A stretch of 64,000 nt of DNA from Chitinophaga arvensicola (GCF_900110835.1 NZ_FOJG01000001.1:1003022-1067021), one strand, 5' to 3'; counted from the first letter of the stretch, positions 16,510 through 26,891 are shown. The notes: a model not told the origin generated them from the letters alone. Translations and numbers: made by a program.

Positions 16510-19056
16510 TTAATTTTTCTGTGCCTCCAAATCAGCGACCAACGCCTTTATCCCCAATCTCATATCACCATTATGTGCCGCAGTATATTGCTGAACAAGT
16601 AACTTTTCCCGTTCTTCCGTGGTGAAGCAATAGTATTCATACGGAGAAGGTTCATATCCGAACACCTTCATATATTGGCCGGAGAAATCCACATAAAACT
16701 CCCGATACTTCCTTTTAGAATCATTTGCGCGGTTAAGTGATAGAACCATCATTTTTCCTTTGTCACTCATCCCCATCGCTGCCTGAATAGCATCGAATTT
16801 GTTGACAAACTTTTTCATATCCAACAAAATCTTGCAATCCGCATTGTTGATAATAGCATCACGAATAATGGGGCTATTAATCAAGTCGCCAATCTCCTGG
16901 GATACACACCATGCTTCTCCGAAATATTTTCTTACGGTCTTGTATAAATATTTTATGAAGTTGGCCATCCCCGAGGTAGCTATAGCTTTCCAGGCCTCCT
17001 CAATGACAATGATTTTTCTCACGCCTTTGAGCTTTCTCATCTTCGAAATGAATAGCTGCATTACTATCAGCGTCGTTACACTTAGAAGGACGGGATGCTC
17101 CTTAATATTGTCAAGTTCAAAAATTATCAGCGGCGTTTTTAACAGGTCTAAATTCTCTTCAGCATTAAGTAAAAAGTCAAACTCGCCACCCTTATAGTAA
17201 GGCTGCATAACGTAGAGGAAGTTGTCTACATCAAACTCTTTTTCTTTTACATTCTGCCTGCGAAGAGTATCCATAAACTCTCCCTGGAGATACTCGTAAA
17301 AAGTATTAAAACAAGGAAAAAGAGATGGCTCTGCTGCCAGCTTTTCAAAATACCCGACAAGTGCGTTGGACAGCGCTACATATTCACTCTGCTTGTAAGA
17401 TTCATTTTCACGCTTCCACAGCGCAATCAGCAGTGTCTTAATAGACTCCCTCCTTTCCGTATCCAACACATCCCCATCGGAGATGAAGAAGGGGTTGAAC
17501 TTGATGGGGTTTTCCTCTGTATAGGAAAAATAGTAGCCCCCCATGAGCTGGCATAAGCCCTGGTAGCTATTTCCCACGTCAATGATTACCGCGTGGCTAC
17601 CTTGTTCTAAATAACTCTTTATCAGCGCATTACATAGGAGACTCTTACCCGAACCCGAAGCGCCAACTATGAATTTATTGCGATTAGACAGTAATCCAGT
17701 CTTGACCCCCCAATCTGATAGATCGAAATGAACGGGAGCACCTGTCTGTCTATCCACCAACCTAATACCTACCGGTGATGGAGAGTCGCGATAACAGGTT
17801 TCCTGCGTGAAAAAACAGGATGCCTGTTCTAAAAAAGTATCAAACAGCTCGTTGTCTGGAATATCTGCGCTGTTACCCGGCAGTGAGGACCAGTAAAGTT
17901 GTGGGGCGCCCTTTATTTCTTCCCGCGGATTGGCATCAAGCTGCGCCAAAGAAGATGATGCTTGATTACGCAGCTCTTTTAGCTGGTGACGATCTGCGGT
18001 CCATGCAATGAGATTATAATGTGCTCTTACCGGTAGCCGCGACTGAGAAATGGCCTCGTTCAAAAAATCGTTGGTGGCATCCCTGGAAATCGCGTTCTCC
18101 CGGCTATATGCACTGAGCGACTGAAGCCGCCGGCGTTTTGTTTCCAGCTTCTTCATCGTTTTCTGCGGGTCCTCCAATACCAACACCTGATTGTAGATGT
18201 GATTGCAGGGCAGAAGTAACCCGCATGGAGCTGCAAAGCCAATGGCGAACTTAGTTCTATCCGTGGAATACTTGTCATAAGTAATCCGCGGACCGCACAT
18301 GCCTGGGAGATCCTCTACGTCTGCCAGAGTATACATTTGGCAGTACTTATCACCAATCTTCCATTCCGGTTTGAAGGTAATATCCTCCATCACCGGGGCA
18401 TCTGTTTCAGAGAGTAAAAAACAGTATCGTTCCAACAGCCCCGCCTTTTGGCTGTCGCCACTTAGTTCGGCGGCGTTCATGCGGCGCGGCTGTATAAAGC
18501 CGCCTTCTGAAAGTAACCGCTCAAACTGCCCGACCCGATCCTGGAACTCGAAAAGCGCCTGACCTTTCACTACCTCGGCTGGAAACATCGCGGGGCGTAG
18601 CAGGTTGCTGATGGCGCTATTGCTCGGTTTGCGCCCAGTAGCCTTCCGTGTAATAAACAAATAGGACTTATGGGTAAGAATAGGGCGCCCATGAAAAAAA
18701 CGCTCCGCCGACCTGCCTAAAAAAGTCTTTTCATCATTACCTTCAAAATCAGCCTTGTACTCATCTTGCAGATACCAATCCTGTTTATGGATAACCGTTC
18801 CGGTTGGCAATACCCTTATGGCTCTACCCCATACATGATGCAGTGCTTCGTATTCTTCGGTAGCTAACGAAAATATTTCCGGAAGCGTCAGTTCAAAGCA
18901 GAAAGTAATATCTCCTGCTTTGGATATAATACAATCTCCCTCAATTTTGGAGATGGGAAGTAGTGCCGCTAACTGCTTTTCCTTTGACCGGGGCTGTTTG
19001 AGCTGGAGCATAAGGGATGCCAGCAGGATTATCCCGATAGTGATCATTGCAATCAT
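16510..19056 (-). CDS. traG: Conjugation ATPase TraG (VirB4 family)
   Basis: TraG of Bacteroides-type elements is the VirB4-like ATPase that powers assembly of the transfer channel at the inner membrane. The 848-residue length is typical. The N-terminus has a short hydrophobic helix (MIAMITIGIILLASLMLQL). The Walker A motif VGASGSGKS lies near 462-470 and Walker B IIVIEEAW near 683-690; VKTGLLSNRNKFIVGASG precedes it as in the family. ADCKILLDMKKF near the C-terminus is also typical. It starts 4 bases after the traF stop, so the two are coupled. Confidence 0.95.
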   Translation of the reverse strand: MIAMITIGIILLASLMLQLKQPRSKEKQLAALLPISKIEGDCIISKAGDITFCFELTLPEIFSLATEEYEALHHVWGRAIRVLPTGTVIHKQDWYLQDEYKADFEGNDEKTFLGRSAERFFHGRPILTHKSYLFITRKATGRKPSNSAISNLLRPAMFPAEVVKGQALFEFQDRVGQFERLLSEGGFIQPRRMNAAELSGDSQKAGLLERYCFLLSETDAPVMEDITFKPEWKIGDKYCQMYTLADVEDLPGMCGPRITYDKYSTDRTKFAIGFAAPCGLLLPCNHIYNQVLVLEDPQKTMKKLETKRRRLQSLSAYSRENAISRDATNDFLNEAISQSRLPVRAHYNLIAWTADRHQLKELRNQASSSLAQLDANPREEIKGAPQLYWSSLPGNSADIPDNELFDTFLEQASCFFTQETCYRDSPSPVGIRLVDRQTGAPVHFDLSDWGVKTGLLSNRNKFIVGASGSGKSLLCNALIKSYLEQGSHAVIIDVGNSYQGLCQLMGGYYFSYTEENPIKFNPFFISDGDVLDTERRESIKTLLIALWKRENESYKQSEYVALSNALVGYFEKLAAEPSLFPCFNTFYEYLQGEFMDTLRRQNVKEKEFDVDNFLYVMQPYYKGGEFDFLLNAEENLDLLKTPLIIFELDNIKEHPVLLSVTTLIVMQLFISKMRKLKGVRKIIVIEEAWKAIATSGMANFIKYLYKTVRKYFGEAWCVSQEIGDLINSPIIRDAIINNADCKILLDMKKFVNKFDAIQAAMGMSDKGKMMVLSLNRANDSKRKYREFYVDFSGQYMKVFGYEPSPYEYYCFTTEEREKLLVQQYTAAHNGDMRLGIKALVADLEAQKN

Positions 19057-19060
19057 GGCC

Positions 19061-19387
19061 TTACTTTTTAGGTGAGGTTAGATTGAAAAACACGCTTCGG
19101 GAATGGCAACGGATATGCTCTGGAACAGAGCGGTAACCAGTTTTTTTTAGCAGGCCATGTTCACCGTATTTACGGGAGTATTTACTTACTGTAGAAAAAA
19201 GGAAAAAGCCTAATCCCCCTACAATCAGCGCACAAAGCCATATTGGCGCACCGGCGATATATCCAATCGCAAACAGTACCAATAAGCCTACCAAGCCAAC
19301 GGCTAAATATAAAATGTATTGGGCCTTTATCCCCTTAAACTCAATACTGCGATTTATTCCTTTGTTAATACTATATACAATAGACAT
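19061..19387 (-). CDS. traF: Conjugative transposon protein TraF (DUF4133, VirB3-like)
   Basis: A 108-residue inner-membrane protein, immediately upstream of traG as in CTnDOT-type operons. The N-terminal INKGINRSIEFKGIKAQYI is a DUF4133 hallmark; two membrane segments follow (ILYLAVGLVGLLVLFAIGYI and IWLCALIVGGLGFFLFSTV), then a basic cytoplasmic tail (KYSRKYGEHGLLKK). Its usual neighbour traE is about 6.4 kb away (25784-26143) because the methylase-helicase unit intervenes. Confidence 0.92.
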   Translation of the reverse strand: MSIVYSINKGINRSIEFKGIKAQYILYLAVGLVGLLVLFAIGYIAGAPIWLCALIVGGLGFFLFSTVSKYSRKYGEHGLLKKTGYRSVPEHIRCHSRSVFFNLTSPKK

Positions 19388-19404
19388 GGATTAATTCTTA
19401 ATGG

Positions 19405-22400
19405 TTAAGAAATTCCCGGTCCGGCGGTGCCGGTAGGGCGAATGGTGACTCTTTTGCTGAGTTGGAGGGAAGAAAGGGAAGGGTGGTGAGTTGAAACTCC
19501 AACCAATGCAGGTTCCGGCACCGGTTGTTCAACCAAATTGGAGGGAGGTGTAAGGGAGGATGTTTCGGAGAGTGTAGTCTGCTGTTGAGCCTGTTCGGCC
19601 TCGGCCTGTTGGGCTAATTTTACGACAAGGGCAGCATGTTGAGTACGGAGAGCGGATAACTCCGGTTCCTTTTCAAAGGGTCGATCTACCATTTGTGAGA
19701 GGACGGCGGCACGATCATTACCTTTATCAATACGTTGCTGATGCTGAGAAATCAAATCAGTTAACCGGTCCAGGGCAAAGAGGAAATACCGGGCAGCCAG
19801 CTTTAAGTTAGAGAAGTTGGGAATGCCGTTAGTGACAGAATATTTAAGACCGGTATGAGGGCTTTTTGCAAATAAGCGGTTAGGCGGCGTGTCGATCTTA
19901 CCTTCATTGCCTCCAATGGCGACCATAGAAAAACCATAAAGCGTGCCTATCTCTCGTTCTTGTCCTTTGATAATGGACGCGTCATAGATTTGCTGAAGAA
20001 AATATTTACCTATTTCTTCGGGGTCTTTGCTGGCAATGGGAATGACAACCTGGTTAACGCGGTTATTTTCGCTATCAAATCGTACCGCGCTATCGAAGCA
20101 CTCTTTGTCGGTAACCAATTTCTGACAGGCCGACACTTCAGCTTCCAGATTCTTTTTCAGATATACCAATTCAAAGCGGGCATTAGCAGCCTCGCGGCTT
20201 TGAGCAGCCTTGTAGACTTGTAGCATCATGATCTGGCGCTCAACTTTACTTTTTTCAAGCAAATCAGTGTTACCGGAAAGCACGGCAACGTAAGCGGCGT
20301 AATTAATAGTGCCTTCAGCATCCATTACACCTTCATCAAAAGACCTTACGGAGATATTGGAGGCGCGGGTTTGATATAAAAACTCGTCTTTTAGTTTAAG
20401 CAGGTTGAATTTGAAAGCATCCAATGATCCAACTACCGCATATATAAAGGAGCGTACTTTGTTGCCGTATTTGGCGGCGATCATATTGCCGGGCCTTCTC
20501 ATGCGTCCTGTGCGCTGCCGCAAATCCGTTGGCCGATATGGAATATCGAGGTGATGTGTGGCAATAAGGCGCCGCTGAAAGTTATTGCCAGTGCCGGCTT
20601 TGTAAGTGCTGCCGATAAGTACGCGAATATGGCCTTCGTTAACAGCCTTCTTATTTTTGTCCTTACTCTTATCCGACCAGTCGTGGATAAAAGAAATCTC
20701 TTTGGCCGGCAGGCCATGTACTTCCACCAGCACGCGCTTTAACTCGTCGTAAACATTAAACTGGTCAGGTTTGGGTACACCCAAATCGGAAAACACAAGC
20801 TGTACGCCGCGGTCAGGGCTGGTTTCACGATAGATAGCAGCAATGTTGGTGGCAGCGATATTGATCTTATTGCCAGGATGTTCATCATAGAGCAACTCAT
20901 TGATCAGCCGCATGTCCAGTGACATCTTCTGCGCATAGGTGGTGGCTAGTAGCATTCGGGCAGCATCCTGATCGCCGGTGGCTCCTCGCAGTAGCCGCAA
21001 CTGACTGGCATTACCAGTTTCCGCAAATACCACAAGTTTCTTTATGAACTCCGCCTGGTCAGGGGTCGGCTGAATATCAATTAGCTTTTCTTCAATTGTA
21101 GGAAGCGCAATACCAGCCTGCTCGGCAGTTTTATGCTCTGCAATTTCATTATAGGTTTTTAGCAGCTCTGGTATTTTGATAAAATGCCGGTAACGTGCTT
21201 TGGACTTAATGGCTCCGGTAACGCTAATTTCAAATTCCGATGATTGTTTGGCATATACAGCGGCCCATCCATCGAAATTTTCAAGTTGCTGGCGGGCCAG
21301 CTCCCTGGGGCGTAGGTATTTAAAAATCAAGTAAAGTTCAGTCAAACTGTTACTGAGCGGCGTGGCCGTAAGGAATGTGGCTTGCAGATCCTTGCCCTTA
21401 CTTTCCTGTAAAGTGCGCAGCGCCATTAACAGGCTCCATGCTTTCTGCGAACCATCCGGGTTACCCAGTCCGGCTACCCGGTTATGCCGGGTGGTAAAGC
21501 CGAGATTTTTAAAATGATGGGATTCATCCAAAAAGATATGACCGATATTGAGGTCATCAAAGAAAATATCTTTATCCGTACGGGACTTAATGCGCTCCAT
21601 TGTATATTTCAACCGCCCCGAAAGGTTGTCTTTGCGGCGTTCAAGACCTTTGAGCATCTTTTTGGAAATGTCACCGCCTAATTCGGTAACTGTACTCAAA
21701 TCTTTACTGACCATCCTCAGCTCATGACGCAGGATCTTTTGCTGTATATCTAGGCTCTGATCCAATTTGAGGAATTGGTCATGAGTAATTATCACAGCTT
21801 CCCAATTGCCGTTCTTGATTTCGAACAGCATTCGTTGACGCTCTTTAGGGGTGAAGTCATCTTTGCCGGCAAAAAGGATTTTTGCATTGGGATAGGCACT
21901 ACGGTACTCCTGGGCAATTGCCGTAATGTTGGATTTTAATCCGAGAATGAGGTTTTTGGTACTTAGCTTCAGCCGCGCCATCTCATGAGATGCCATCGCC
22001 GCTATGAGTGTTTTGCCAAGGCCGGTATCGTAGTCGATCACGCCCCCCTCCTGTGACATCACACGCCATACGGCATCCCGCTGGATGGGTCTTATTTCGG
22101 GATAACCGAGTGCATTGAGGTCAAGGTCTATAAAATTCAAATGGCTTCCGTCATAGTTGCGCAGCACGACGGAGTTATATATTCGATTATAACGGGTCTC
22201 CATATCCAGCTTCACCTCAACGCTTTGCAAATTGAGCCATGTCTTAAATCCTTCCCGAATAGTTTCGATCTTCTGGAATGCCAGCGCGTTGGCCTCCGCG
22301 TCTGGTATACGACGGTCGGAAATGTCTTTATAGGTAAAGTGAGGATAGGTGTTTTCAAGGGCATGTTCGAAAGTCGTTGAACCATACATCACCTCCCCGT

Positions 22401-24954
22401 CACGGGTTCGTACAGCATATTCTTCCAGAATTTTGCCGTTGCGAGAACTGGGAACCACTTTAAAGGTGTCCATTGATTCAAAATAGTGAACCGTCGTTTC
22501 TACATCGAATACGGAAGAGGCGTATTGATCATAATATTGTCGGGGTATCCAACGTTCGCCAAGGTTAAAATCAAGTATCTCAAAAGGTACTGACTCTGGT
22601 TGAACAAGGGTGATAGCTTGCAGGGAGCGTTGCAGTTCACTATCTCCAGGGTTTCCTTTCAATGCGTCGGTGACTCTCTCCATCTTTTCCACCACATTTC
22701 CGCTTAGGTATTCTTCACTGGTTACAAATGCTTTCTTCGCCGGATCGAAATAGACCTTATCACCCAATGCTTCTCGTACCAGTTCAGGGTCAAGGCCGCA
22801 TAGTGAACTCATATACTTCAAATCCACCCTGCCCCGTTGGTTCAAACACACCGGTAAGGTATCGGCCGCATTATAATAGTCCAACAATGCTGCCTTACGA
22901 ATAGAAACTGGCTCCCGAAATATATCGGAACGTACAAAACCATCGGAGGTCCTTACCTCCAAAGAGGAAAGCATTTCAAAGCCGAAGGCATCATTGAGCA
23001 CTAGCCTCTTATTGTCATCACTGTTGAAAACCCCGTACTGGTCTACAAACCTCTGGTAGATGCTATTTAGCCGGTGGCGGGAATCATCCATCGGAAGTTG
23101 AAGCTCCGCCTCGTTACGATAAATAAAATGATAACTATCCCGCAGGTCGATGTATGCTCTGAGCTTTTTCTCATCTTCAGCGGTAGTAAATAAGGGGGAG
23201 AACTCCGCAGTATTGGTTTCGTGCTCCACTTTACTGAGATGACCTATTTTACCGTGATGCTCCACCAGCATCCCATTTTTATAGTTTGGCTCAACCTTCC
23301 CGTACTGGTGGTAATAAGGAACGGAAGGTTTACTCAGCCCCTCTGTTGCATTAAGACCAAAGTTGTGTTCGAGGCTACGGTCACCGTTATATATAAAGGT
23401 GTTGGGGTAAGCCTCCAATTTCTTTTTTAGGGTTTCCAGGGACTTTAGCAGTTGGCTACCAGACTGCCATTTGTCTGAAACGGAGATACCTCCGAGATTG
23501 GAGTATAGTTTATAGAGGTAAAGATTTTTGGTTAGGGTCTTTGCTTTTAGTAGTACAATGCTATCGTGCTCTGGTCTATCAGTGGTAGACAGTTTTGCCG
23601 CGATACTGGCTGTACGGGCATCGACCAAGCTACGATCATTTTTATTCAAGTAAGGTTGCGCCAGATCGGACTGCCCGGCGAAATCTGCATCGAACATGCC
23701 TAGTTGGGTAGATGAAGCGGCAGTAGCCACTGCTGGCGGTGGAGGCAGATAGATGAGCTTTTGGTCAGTCGCCGGTTTGGGAGCCACTTGATGAATCGCC
23801 TTAAATGTTGCCAGCTGGAAACGTTCTTTAAGATCGGCGGAAAGCAATTCGGTCAACTTACCGGCCATTATAGCCATATCTCCATCCTGGAAATTGCCCG
23901 CAGATGGCTTTCCATATTGGTTATGGGAGGCGACTTGCCGGTCACCGAGTACCACATTGGGGTGGCGGTCCAGGTATGCGTTGTAATGAAACTCACCGTT
24001 TTCATTGGAGCGAATAAGAGAAGTGGAAAGCAGCAACTCTTCGTCTGTAAGCGAGGCTTTATTACTGTTCTTCTGCACAACCAGTAAGTGCATGGAAGCC
24101 AGTACGCCGGCTGATTCCATTAGATTATCAGGTAGTACCGCTACACTAACAAAATCAGCAGATTTAAACAGATATTGGCGTGCGTCCTCATTGCCTGGGC
24201 TATTTAAAAAGCCAGCAGTGGTGATAAAGGCCAGCATACCTCCATCTGGCAAATGGTCCAGCCCTTTGACAAAAAAGTAATTATGAATTTTGTTGGTAAG
24301 GATACCACGGGGGAAATTTCTATCGAACACCCCATATGCGCCAAAAGGCGTATTGGAGATAATCAGATCATGATAAGGAGTTGCAGCTACGTTCACCTCT
24401 TCAAAGCCGATGATATGTACCTGCGATTTTACAGGCCATGAGCTGGATATAGCCTTCAAAACATACCCGGAGATAATATCTTTTTCTACGGCAGTAATGG
24501 ATACCAGGGTAGGAAAATGCTCAATGGCCTTTTTGATGAAGATCCCAGCTCCCGCCGATGGCTCCAGCATATGAGAAGGGGAGATACCATTTTGAGATAG
24601 GGCTTTGTAAATAGCCTCCGGAATAATAGGTGGTGTATAAAATGCAGAGAGGGCACTAGACCGGATGGATTCGCATACGTCCTTATATTGCTCATCGGAA
24701 AAGTGAATACCGATCGTATTATAAAGCTGATGAATCTGGCGGTAGTATTGCATATCGTTGGTAGAAGCCCCCTGCTTTAACCAACTCTCTTCTGAGTCTG
24801 GACCATATAAAACCTGCTTTACCGCGCCGAACCCCTGGTACTTCTCTAATTCCTGCACCATCGCAGGGGTAACCTGGTTACCCCTACGGTGCAAGAGAGC
24901 GTACCTGATGGCCAGGCGGTTCTGCTCTATTATATGGCTGATTGAAACACTCAT
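19405..24954 (-). CDS. Fused N6-adenine DNA methylase and SNF2-type helicase
   Basis: An 1849-residue fusion. Methylase motif I (EPSAGAG) is at 131-137 and motif IV (NTPF, a variant of NPPF/Y) at 201-204, preceded by a target-region-like YTPP at ~106. The helicase part has a glutamine motif then DTGLGKT near 975-982, DESHHF near 1143, TATPLSN near 1197 and RQRTGRMRRPGN near 1483. The C-terminal ~150 residues are Gln/Ala-rich and coiled-coil-like. Related large methylase-helicases occur on Bacteroidota mobile elements and resemble phage P1 DarB, an antirestriction protein; I infer protection of the incoming element. No nuclease motif was seen. Its start is 3 bases after the DUF1896-like gene. 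Confidence 0.9.
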   Translation of the reverse strand: MSVSISHIIEQNRLAIRYALLHRRGNQVTPAMVQELEKYQGFGAVKQVLYGPDSEESWLKQGASTNDMQYYRQIHQLYNTIGIHFSDEQYKDVCESIRSSALSAFYTPPIIPEAIYKALSQNGISPSHMLEPSAGAGIFIKKAIEHFPTLVSITAVEKDIISGYVLKAISSSWPVKSQVHIIGFEEVNVAATPYHDLIISNTPFGAYGVFDRNFPRGILTNKIHNYFFVKGLDHLPDGGMLAFITTAGFLNSPGNEDARQYLFKSADFVSVAVLPDNLMESAGVLASMHLLVVQKNSNKASLTDEELLLSTSLIRSNENGEFHYNAYLDRHPNVVLGDRQVASHNQYGKPSAGNFQDGDMAIMAGKLTELLSADLKERFQLATFKAIHQVAPKPATDQKLIYLPPPPAVATAASSTQLGMFDADFAGQSDLAQPYLNKNDRSLVDARTASIAAKLSTTDRPEHDSIVLLKAKTLTKNLYLYKLYSNLGGISVSDKWQSGSQLLKSLETLKKKLEAYPNTFIYNGDRSLEHNFGLNATEGLSKPSVPYYHQYGKVEPNYKNGMLVEHHGKIGHLSKVEHETNTAEFSPLFTTAEDEKKLRAYIDLRDSYHFIYRNEAELQLPMDDSRHRLNSIYQRFVDQYGVFNSDDNKRLVLNDAFGFEMLSSLEVRTSDGFVRSDIFREPVSIRKAALLDYYNAADTLPVCLNQRGRVDLKYMSSLCGLDPELVREALGDKVYFDPAKKAFVTSEEYLSGNVVEKMERVTDALKGNPGDSELQRSLQAITLVQPESVPFEILDFNLGERWIPRQYYDQYASSVFDVETTVHYFESMDTFKVVPSSRNGKILEEYAVRTRDGEVMYGSTTFEHALENTYPHFTYKDISDRRIPDAEANALAFQKIETIREGFKTWLNLQSVEVKLDMETRYNRIYNSVVLRNYDGSHLNFIDLDLNALGYPEIRPIQRDAVWRVMSQEGGVIDYDTGLGKTLIAAMASHEMARLKLSTKNLILGLKSNITAIAQEYRSAYPNAKILFAGKDDFTPKERQRMLFEIKNGNWEAVIITHDQFLKLDQSLDIQQKILRHELRMVSKDLSTVTELGGDISKKMLKGLERRKDNLSGRLKYTMERIKSRTDKDIFFDDLNIGHIFLDESHHFKNLGFTTRHNRVAGLGNPDGSQKAWSLLMALRTLQESKGKDLQATFLTATPLSNSLTELYLIFKYLRPRELARQQLENFDGWAAVYAKQSSEFEISVTGAIKSKARYRHFIKIPELLKTYNEIAEHKTAEQAGIALPTIEEKLIDIQPTPDQAEFIKKLVVFAETGNASQLRLLRGATGDQDAARMLLATTYAQKMSLDMRLINELLYDEHPGNKINIAATNIAAIYRETSPDRGVQLVFSDLGVPKPDQFNVYDELKRVLVEVHGLPAKEISFIHDWSDKSKDKNKKAVNEGHIRVLIGSTYKAGTGNNFQRRLIATHHLDIPYRPTDLRQRTGRMRRPGNMIAAKYGNKVRSFIYAVVGSLDAFKFNLLKLKDEFLYQTRASNISVRSFDEGVMDAEGTINYAAYVAVLSGNTDLLEKSKVERQIMMLQVYKAAQSREAANARFELVYLKKNLEAEVSACQKLVTDKECFDSAVRFDSENNRVNQVVIPIASKDPEEIGKYFLQQIYDASIIKGQEREIGTLYGFSMVAIGGNEGKIDTPPNRLFAKSPHTGLKYSVTNGIPNFSNLKLAARYFLFALDRLTDLISQHQQRIDKGNDRAAVLSQMVDRPFEKEPELSALRTQHAALVVKLAQQAEAEQAQQQTTLSETSSLTPPSNLVEQPVPEPALVGVSTHHPSLSSLQLSKRVTIRPTGTAGPGIS

Positions 24955-24957
24955 TAT

Positions 24958-25392
24958 TTATTTGGATAGGCGGTATTCCAAAATGGCGACAACGATTTGT
25001 TTTTCGAACTGACCATGTGGGCTGTCCAGGTAATCGAACCCGTAACTTTCCATGATCGGTTCACAGAGTGTTATCAGGTTCATGATCTCATATTGGAGAA
25101 TGCCTGCTTCCCTGAGTTTATCAGCCCAGGTGCCAAACTTTGTGGCGACTATGGATTGTAGGTAATCGTATTTACTGGGGCCAAGAGATTGGGCCATAGC
25201 CTCGATACCCAGCTTGAGAATAGTAGACTGATCGGCACCCTGCTGTATAAGTGTATTGACATACGGCGTTACAAATCCCCTGCAATCATCCAGGTAACGG
25301 CTAAACAGGTTGTTGGCCTGAAGTGCCAGTGCGTAGTCCGGATAGTGAGCTTGCAGATGCTCTTTAAATTGTCCGAGAAGAATGTCAACCAT
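24958..25392 (-). CDS. DUF1896-like partner of the methylase-helicase
   Basis: A 144-residue helical protein. The pattern LLGQFKEHLQAHYPDYAL, then LFSRYLDDCRGF, then a block of alternating hydrophobic residues ending in LGPSKYDYLQSIVATKF resembles DUF1896, a family often next to methylase-helicase genes on Bacteroidota elements. It ends 3 bases before that gene starts, so the two form a translationally coupled pair. Function unknown; accessory or regulatory for the methylase is inferred. The family call is from memory of the pattern. Confidence 0.65.
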   Translation of the reverse strand: MVDILLGQFKEHLQAHYPDYALALQANNLFSRYLDDCRGFVTPYVNTLIQQGADQSTILKLGIEAMAQSLGPSKYDYLQSIVATKFGTWADKLREAGILQYEIMNLITLCEPIMESYGFDYLDSPHGQFEKQIVVAILEYRLSK

Positions 25393-25783
25393 TTTATGAT
25401 TTATTTAGGGTGAAAAAATGCGAGAATAAAAAGGGCCGCGTAGGTTGCAGGTATGTGAAGCAACTGTGTAAAACGCGGCCCTAACCCAACTACCAATTGA
25501 TTGGCTTAGAAGTGTGAACACCTCCACAAGCGATCCACAAGTCCGTTTAAGGAAAAGAAAAAGAAAGGAAGGCTGCCAGGACGCAATAGCGCCGGTTTCT
25601 GAGCGTGCTTGTTATCGTTGTTCCATTCGATAAATCCATCCAGCTAACTTTAGGACAGCATACCTCATAAGGCAACCTTCCCCTTTGGGAAAAGCCCATC
25701 CCTCAATAGGCGTTTTCCCGTCCCTCCTAACTTCCGTTTAGTATTTTTGTCTGCAATGCCCGTACAGCAGGCCATTTGCATAA
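25393..25783 (-). other. Noncoding gap with two hairpins between traE and the methylase unit
   Basis: There is no convincing gene in these 391 bases. Apart from the strong hairpin at 25428-25481, a second stem pairs GGGAAAA with TTTTCCC around 25688-25720 (with CC/GG extending it). A purine-only run lies near 25550-25572. The gap probably ends the traE transcript and starts that of the DUF1896-like and methylase genes. Confidence 0.5.
25428..25481 (-). terminator. Strong hairpin with T tract, terminator or attenuator
   Basis: On the minus strand an 8-bp GC-only stem (GGGCCGCG with CGCGGCCC) encloses a second stem (GTTGC with GCAAC), and the structure is followed by TTTTTATT. It lies between traE and the DUF1896-like start, so it either ends the traE transcript or attenuates reading into the methylase unit. 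Confidence 0.7.
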
Positions 25784-26143
25784 TCAGGTGATATTGAAAA
25801 ATCCCTTTAAAAAGGCCGAAACCGCAATAAGAAATACGCAGCTTCCCAGCCATGCAGCGGCGCTTTTACCAGTATCCTGATCCCCCGAGTTCCATTTTTG
25901 ATAAACCTTTACCGCTCCAACAATGCCACATACTGCACCAACGGCATACATAAGATTAATTCCCAGGGAGAAATAGCCCGTAACCTCTTTGGTGGCAGAT
26001 TCAAAGCCCTTTTTGCCACCAGCCGATGCCTGCCCGAAACTTGCCATTCGGCAAACCAGTAACAGCAGTAGTATTTGAAAACGGAGCCAGTATTTTTTAA
26101 AAGCGAATGATATTTTATTGTTGATCGCACAAGTTCTTTTCAT
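25784..26143 (-). CDS. traE: Conjugative transposon protein TraE (DUF4134, VirB2-like)
   Basis: I chose the ATG at 26143 (MKRTCAINNKISFAFKKYW); the longer frame to 26254 adds an unlikely Trp/Arg-rich start. About 119 residues: a hydrophobic export segment (FQILLLLLVCRMASFGQA), then GFESATKEVTGYFSLGINLMY, and two membrane helices (LMYAVGAVCGIVGAVKVY and AAWLGSCVFLIAVSAFLKGFF) around a polar loop WNSGDQDTGK. This is the DUF4134 layout, a pilin-like component. In other elements it abuts traF; here the two are separated. Confidence 0.88.
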   Translation of the reverse strand: MKRTCAINNKISFAFKKYWLRFQILLLLLVCRMASFGQASAGGKKGFESATKEVTGYFSLGINLMYAVGAVCGIVGAVKVYQKWNSGDQDTGKSAAAWLGSCVFLIAVSAFLKGFFNIT

Positions 26144-26363
26144 CGTGAGTGAGATTGTGGTATGAACTGGCCACCGGGGCAAGGCGCACCCCCTCGCTTT
26201 GCCTATAGACATGGCAATCACTTGCCACCCATTCCGGCAGCCTGGTCCATACACGTTTTTAAAATGCTGTAAACTTTTCTGGCAATAACCTCCCGATACG
26301 TTAAAGCGAATAGCCGTAACCGTTAGTTATATGAGCAAAAAAGGGGGTTAGTGACGCGCCCGT

Positions 26364-26891
26364 TTAGGCGAGCCAAAGAGTATCTGTTTCTGCTTTTGTA
26401 AGTGTGATATTATAGTTCTGCTGAGCCTGTCGCTCAATCAGATTATGGATAGCTACTTTAAACGGCAGGCGGTTCAAGGAGGTGAACCGGGATACTTCTG
26501 GTTTAAGTAGTGTAATGAGTTGTTCTTTATCCTCAACGGCGACATTATTGGTGAAGATTTCATTGATCTTTTCTGCGAGGGCTTCCAGATCATCAAATAC
26601 GCCATCTTCAAATTCAGCTTCAGTGTCAGATTCTTCTACTTCTTCGTCTGTTTGTTCTTCATCATCTACGACCGGTGCTTCATCATCATTTAAAAGTGAT
26701 TGCTGCACAGTGGGTGCTTTTTCAACTTCCTGGACGCTCCATATACGTTTGGAAGCCTGTTCTTCTTCTTCAGGAGGCGATTTGCCCAGAAGTACATCTT
26801 TGTAGACATATACGCCCCATACTAAGGCCGCTATTCCGAATACAATCCAGAACTGCAACCAACTGACTGAGCCAAGGAATGATAAAAGCAT
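26364..26891 (-). CDS. Membrane-anchored acidic protein upstream of traE
   Basis: A 175-residue protein with one membrane segment near the N-terminus (LQFWIVFGIAALVWGVYVY, about 12-30), then a very acidic region (~70-105, including DDEEQTDEEVEESDTEAEFED) and a helical C-terminal domain (~105-175). It is the first gene of the transfer run. It may occupy a TraD-type slot, but I recognise no family. The upstream 105 bases to the rteC stop probably carry the promoter for the traE unit. Confidence 0.7.
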   Translation of the reverse strand: MLLSFLGSVSWLQFWIVFGIAALVWGVYVYKDVLLGKSPPEEEEQASKRIWSVQEVEKAPTVQQSLLNDDEAPVVDDEEQTDEEVEESDTEAEFEDGVFDDLEALAEKINEIFTNNVAVEDKEQLITLLKPEVSRFTSLNRLPFKVAIHNLIERQAQQNYNITLTKAETDTLWLA

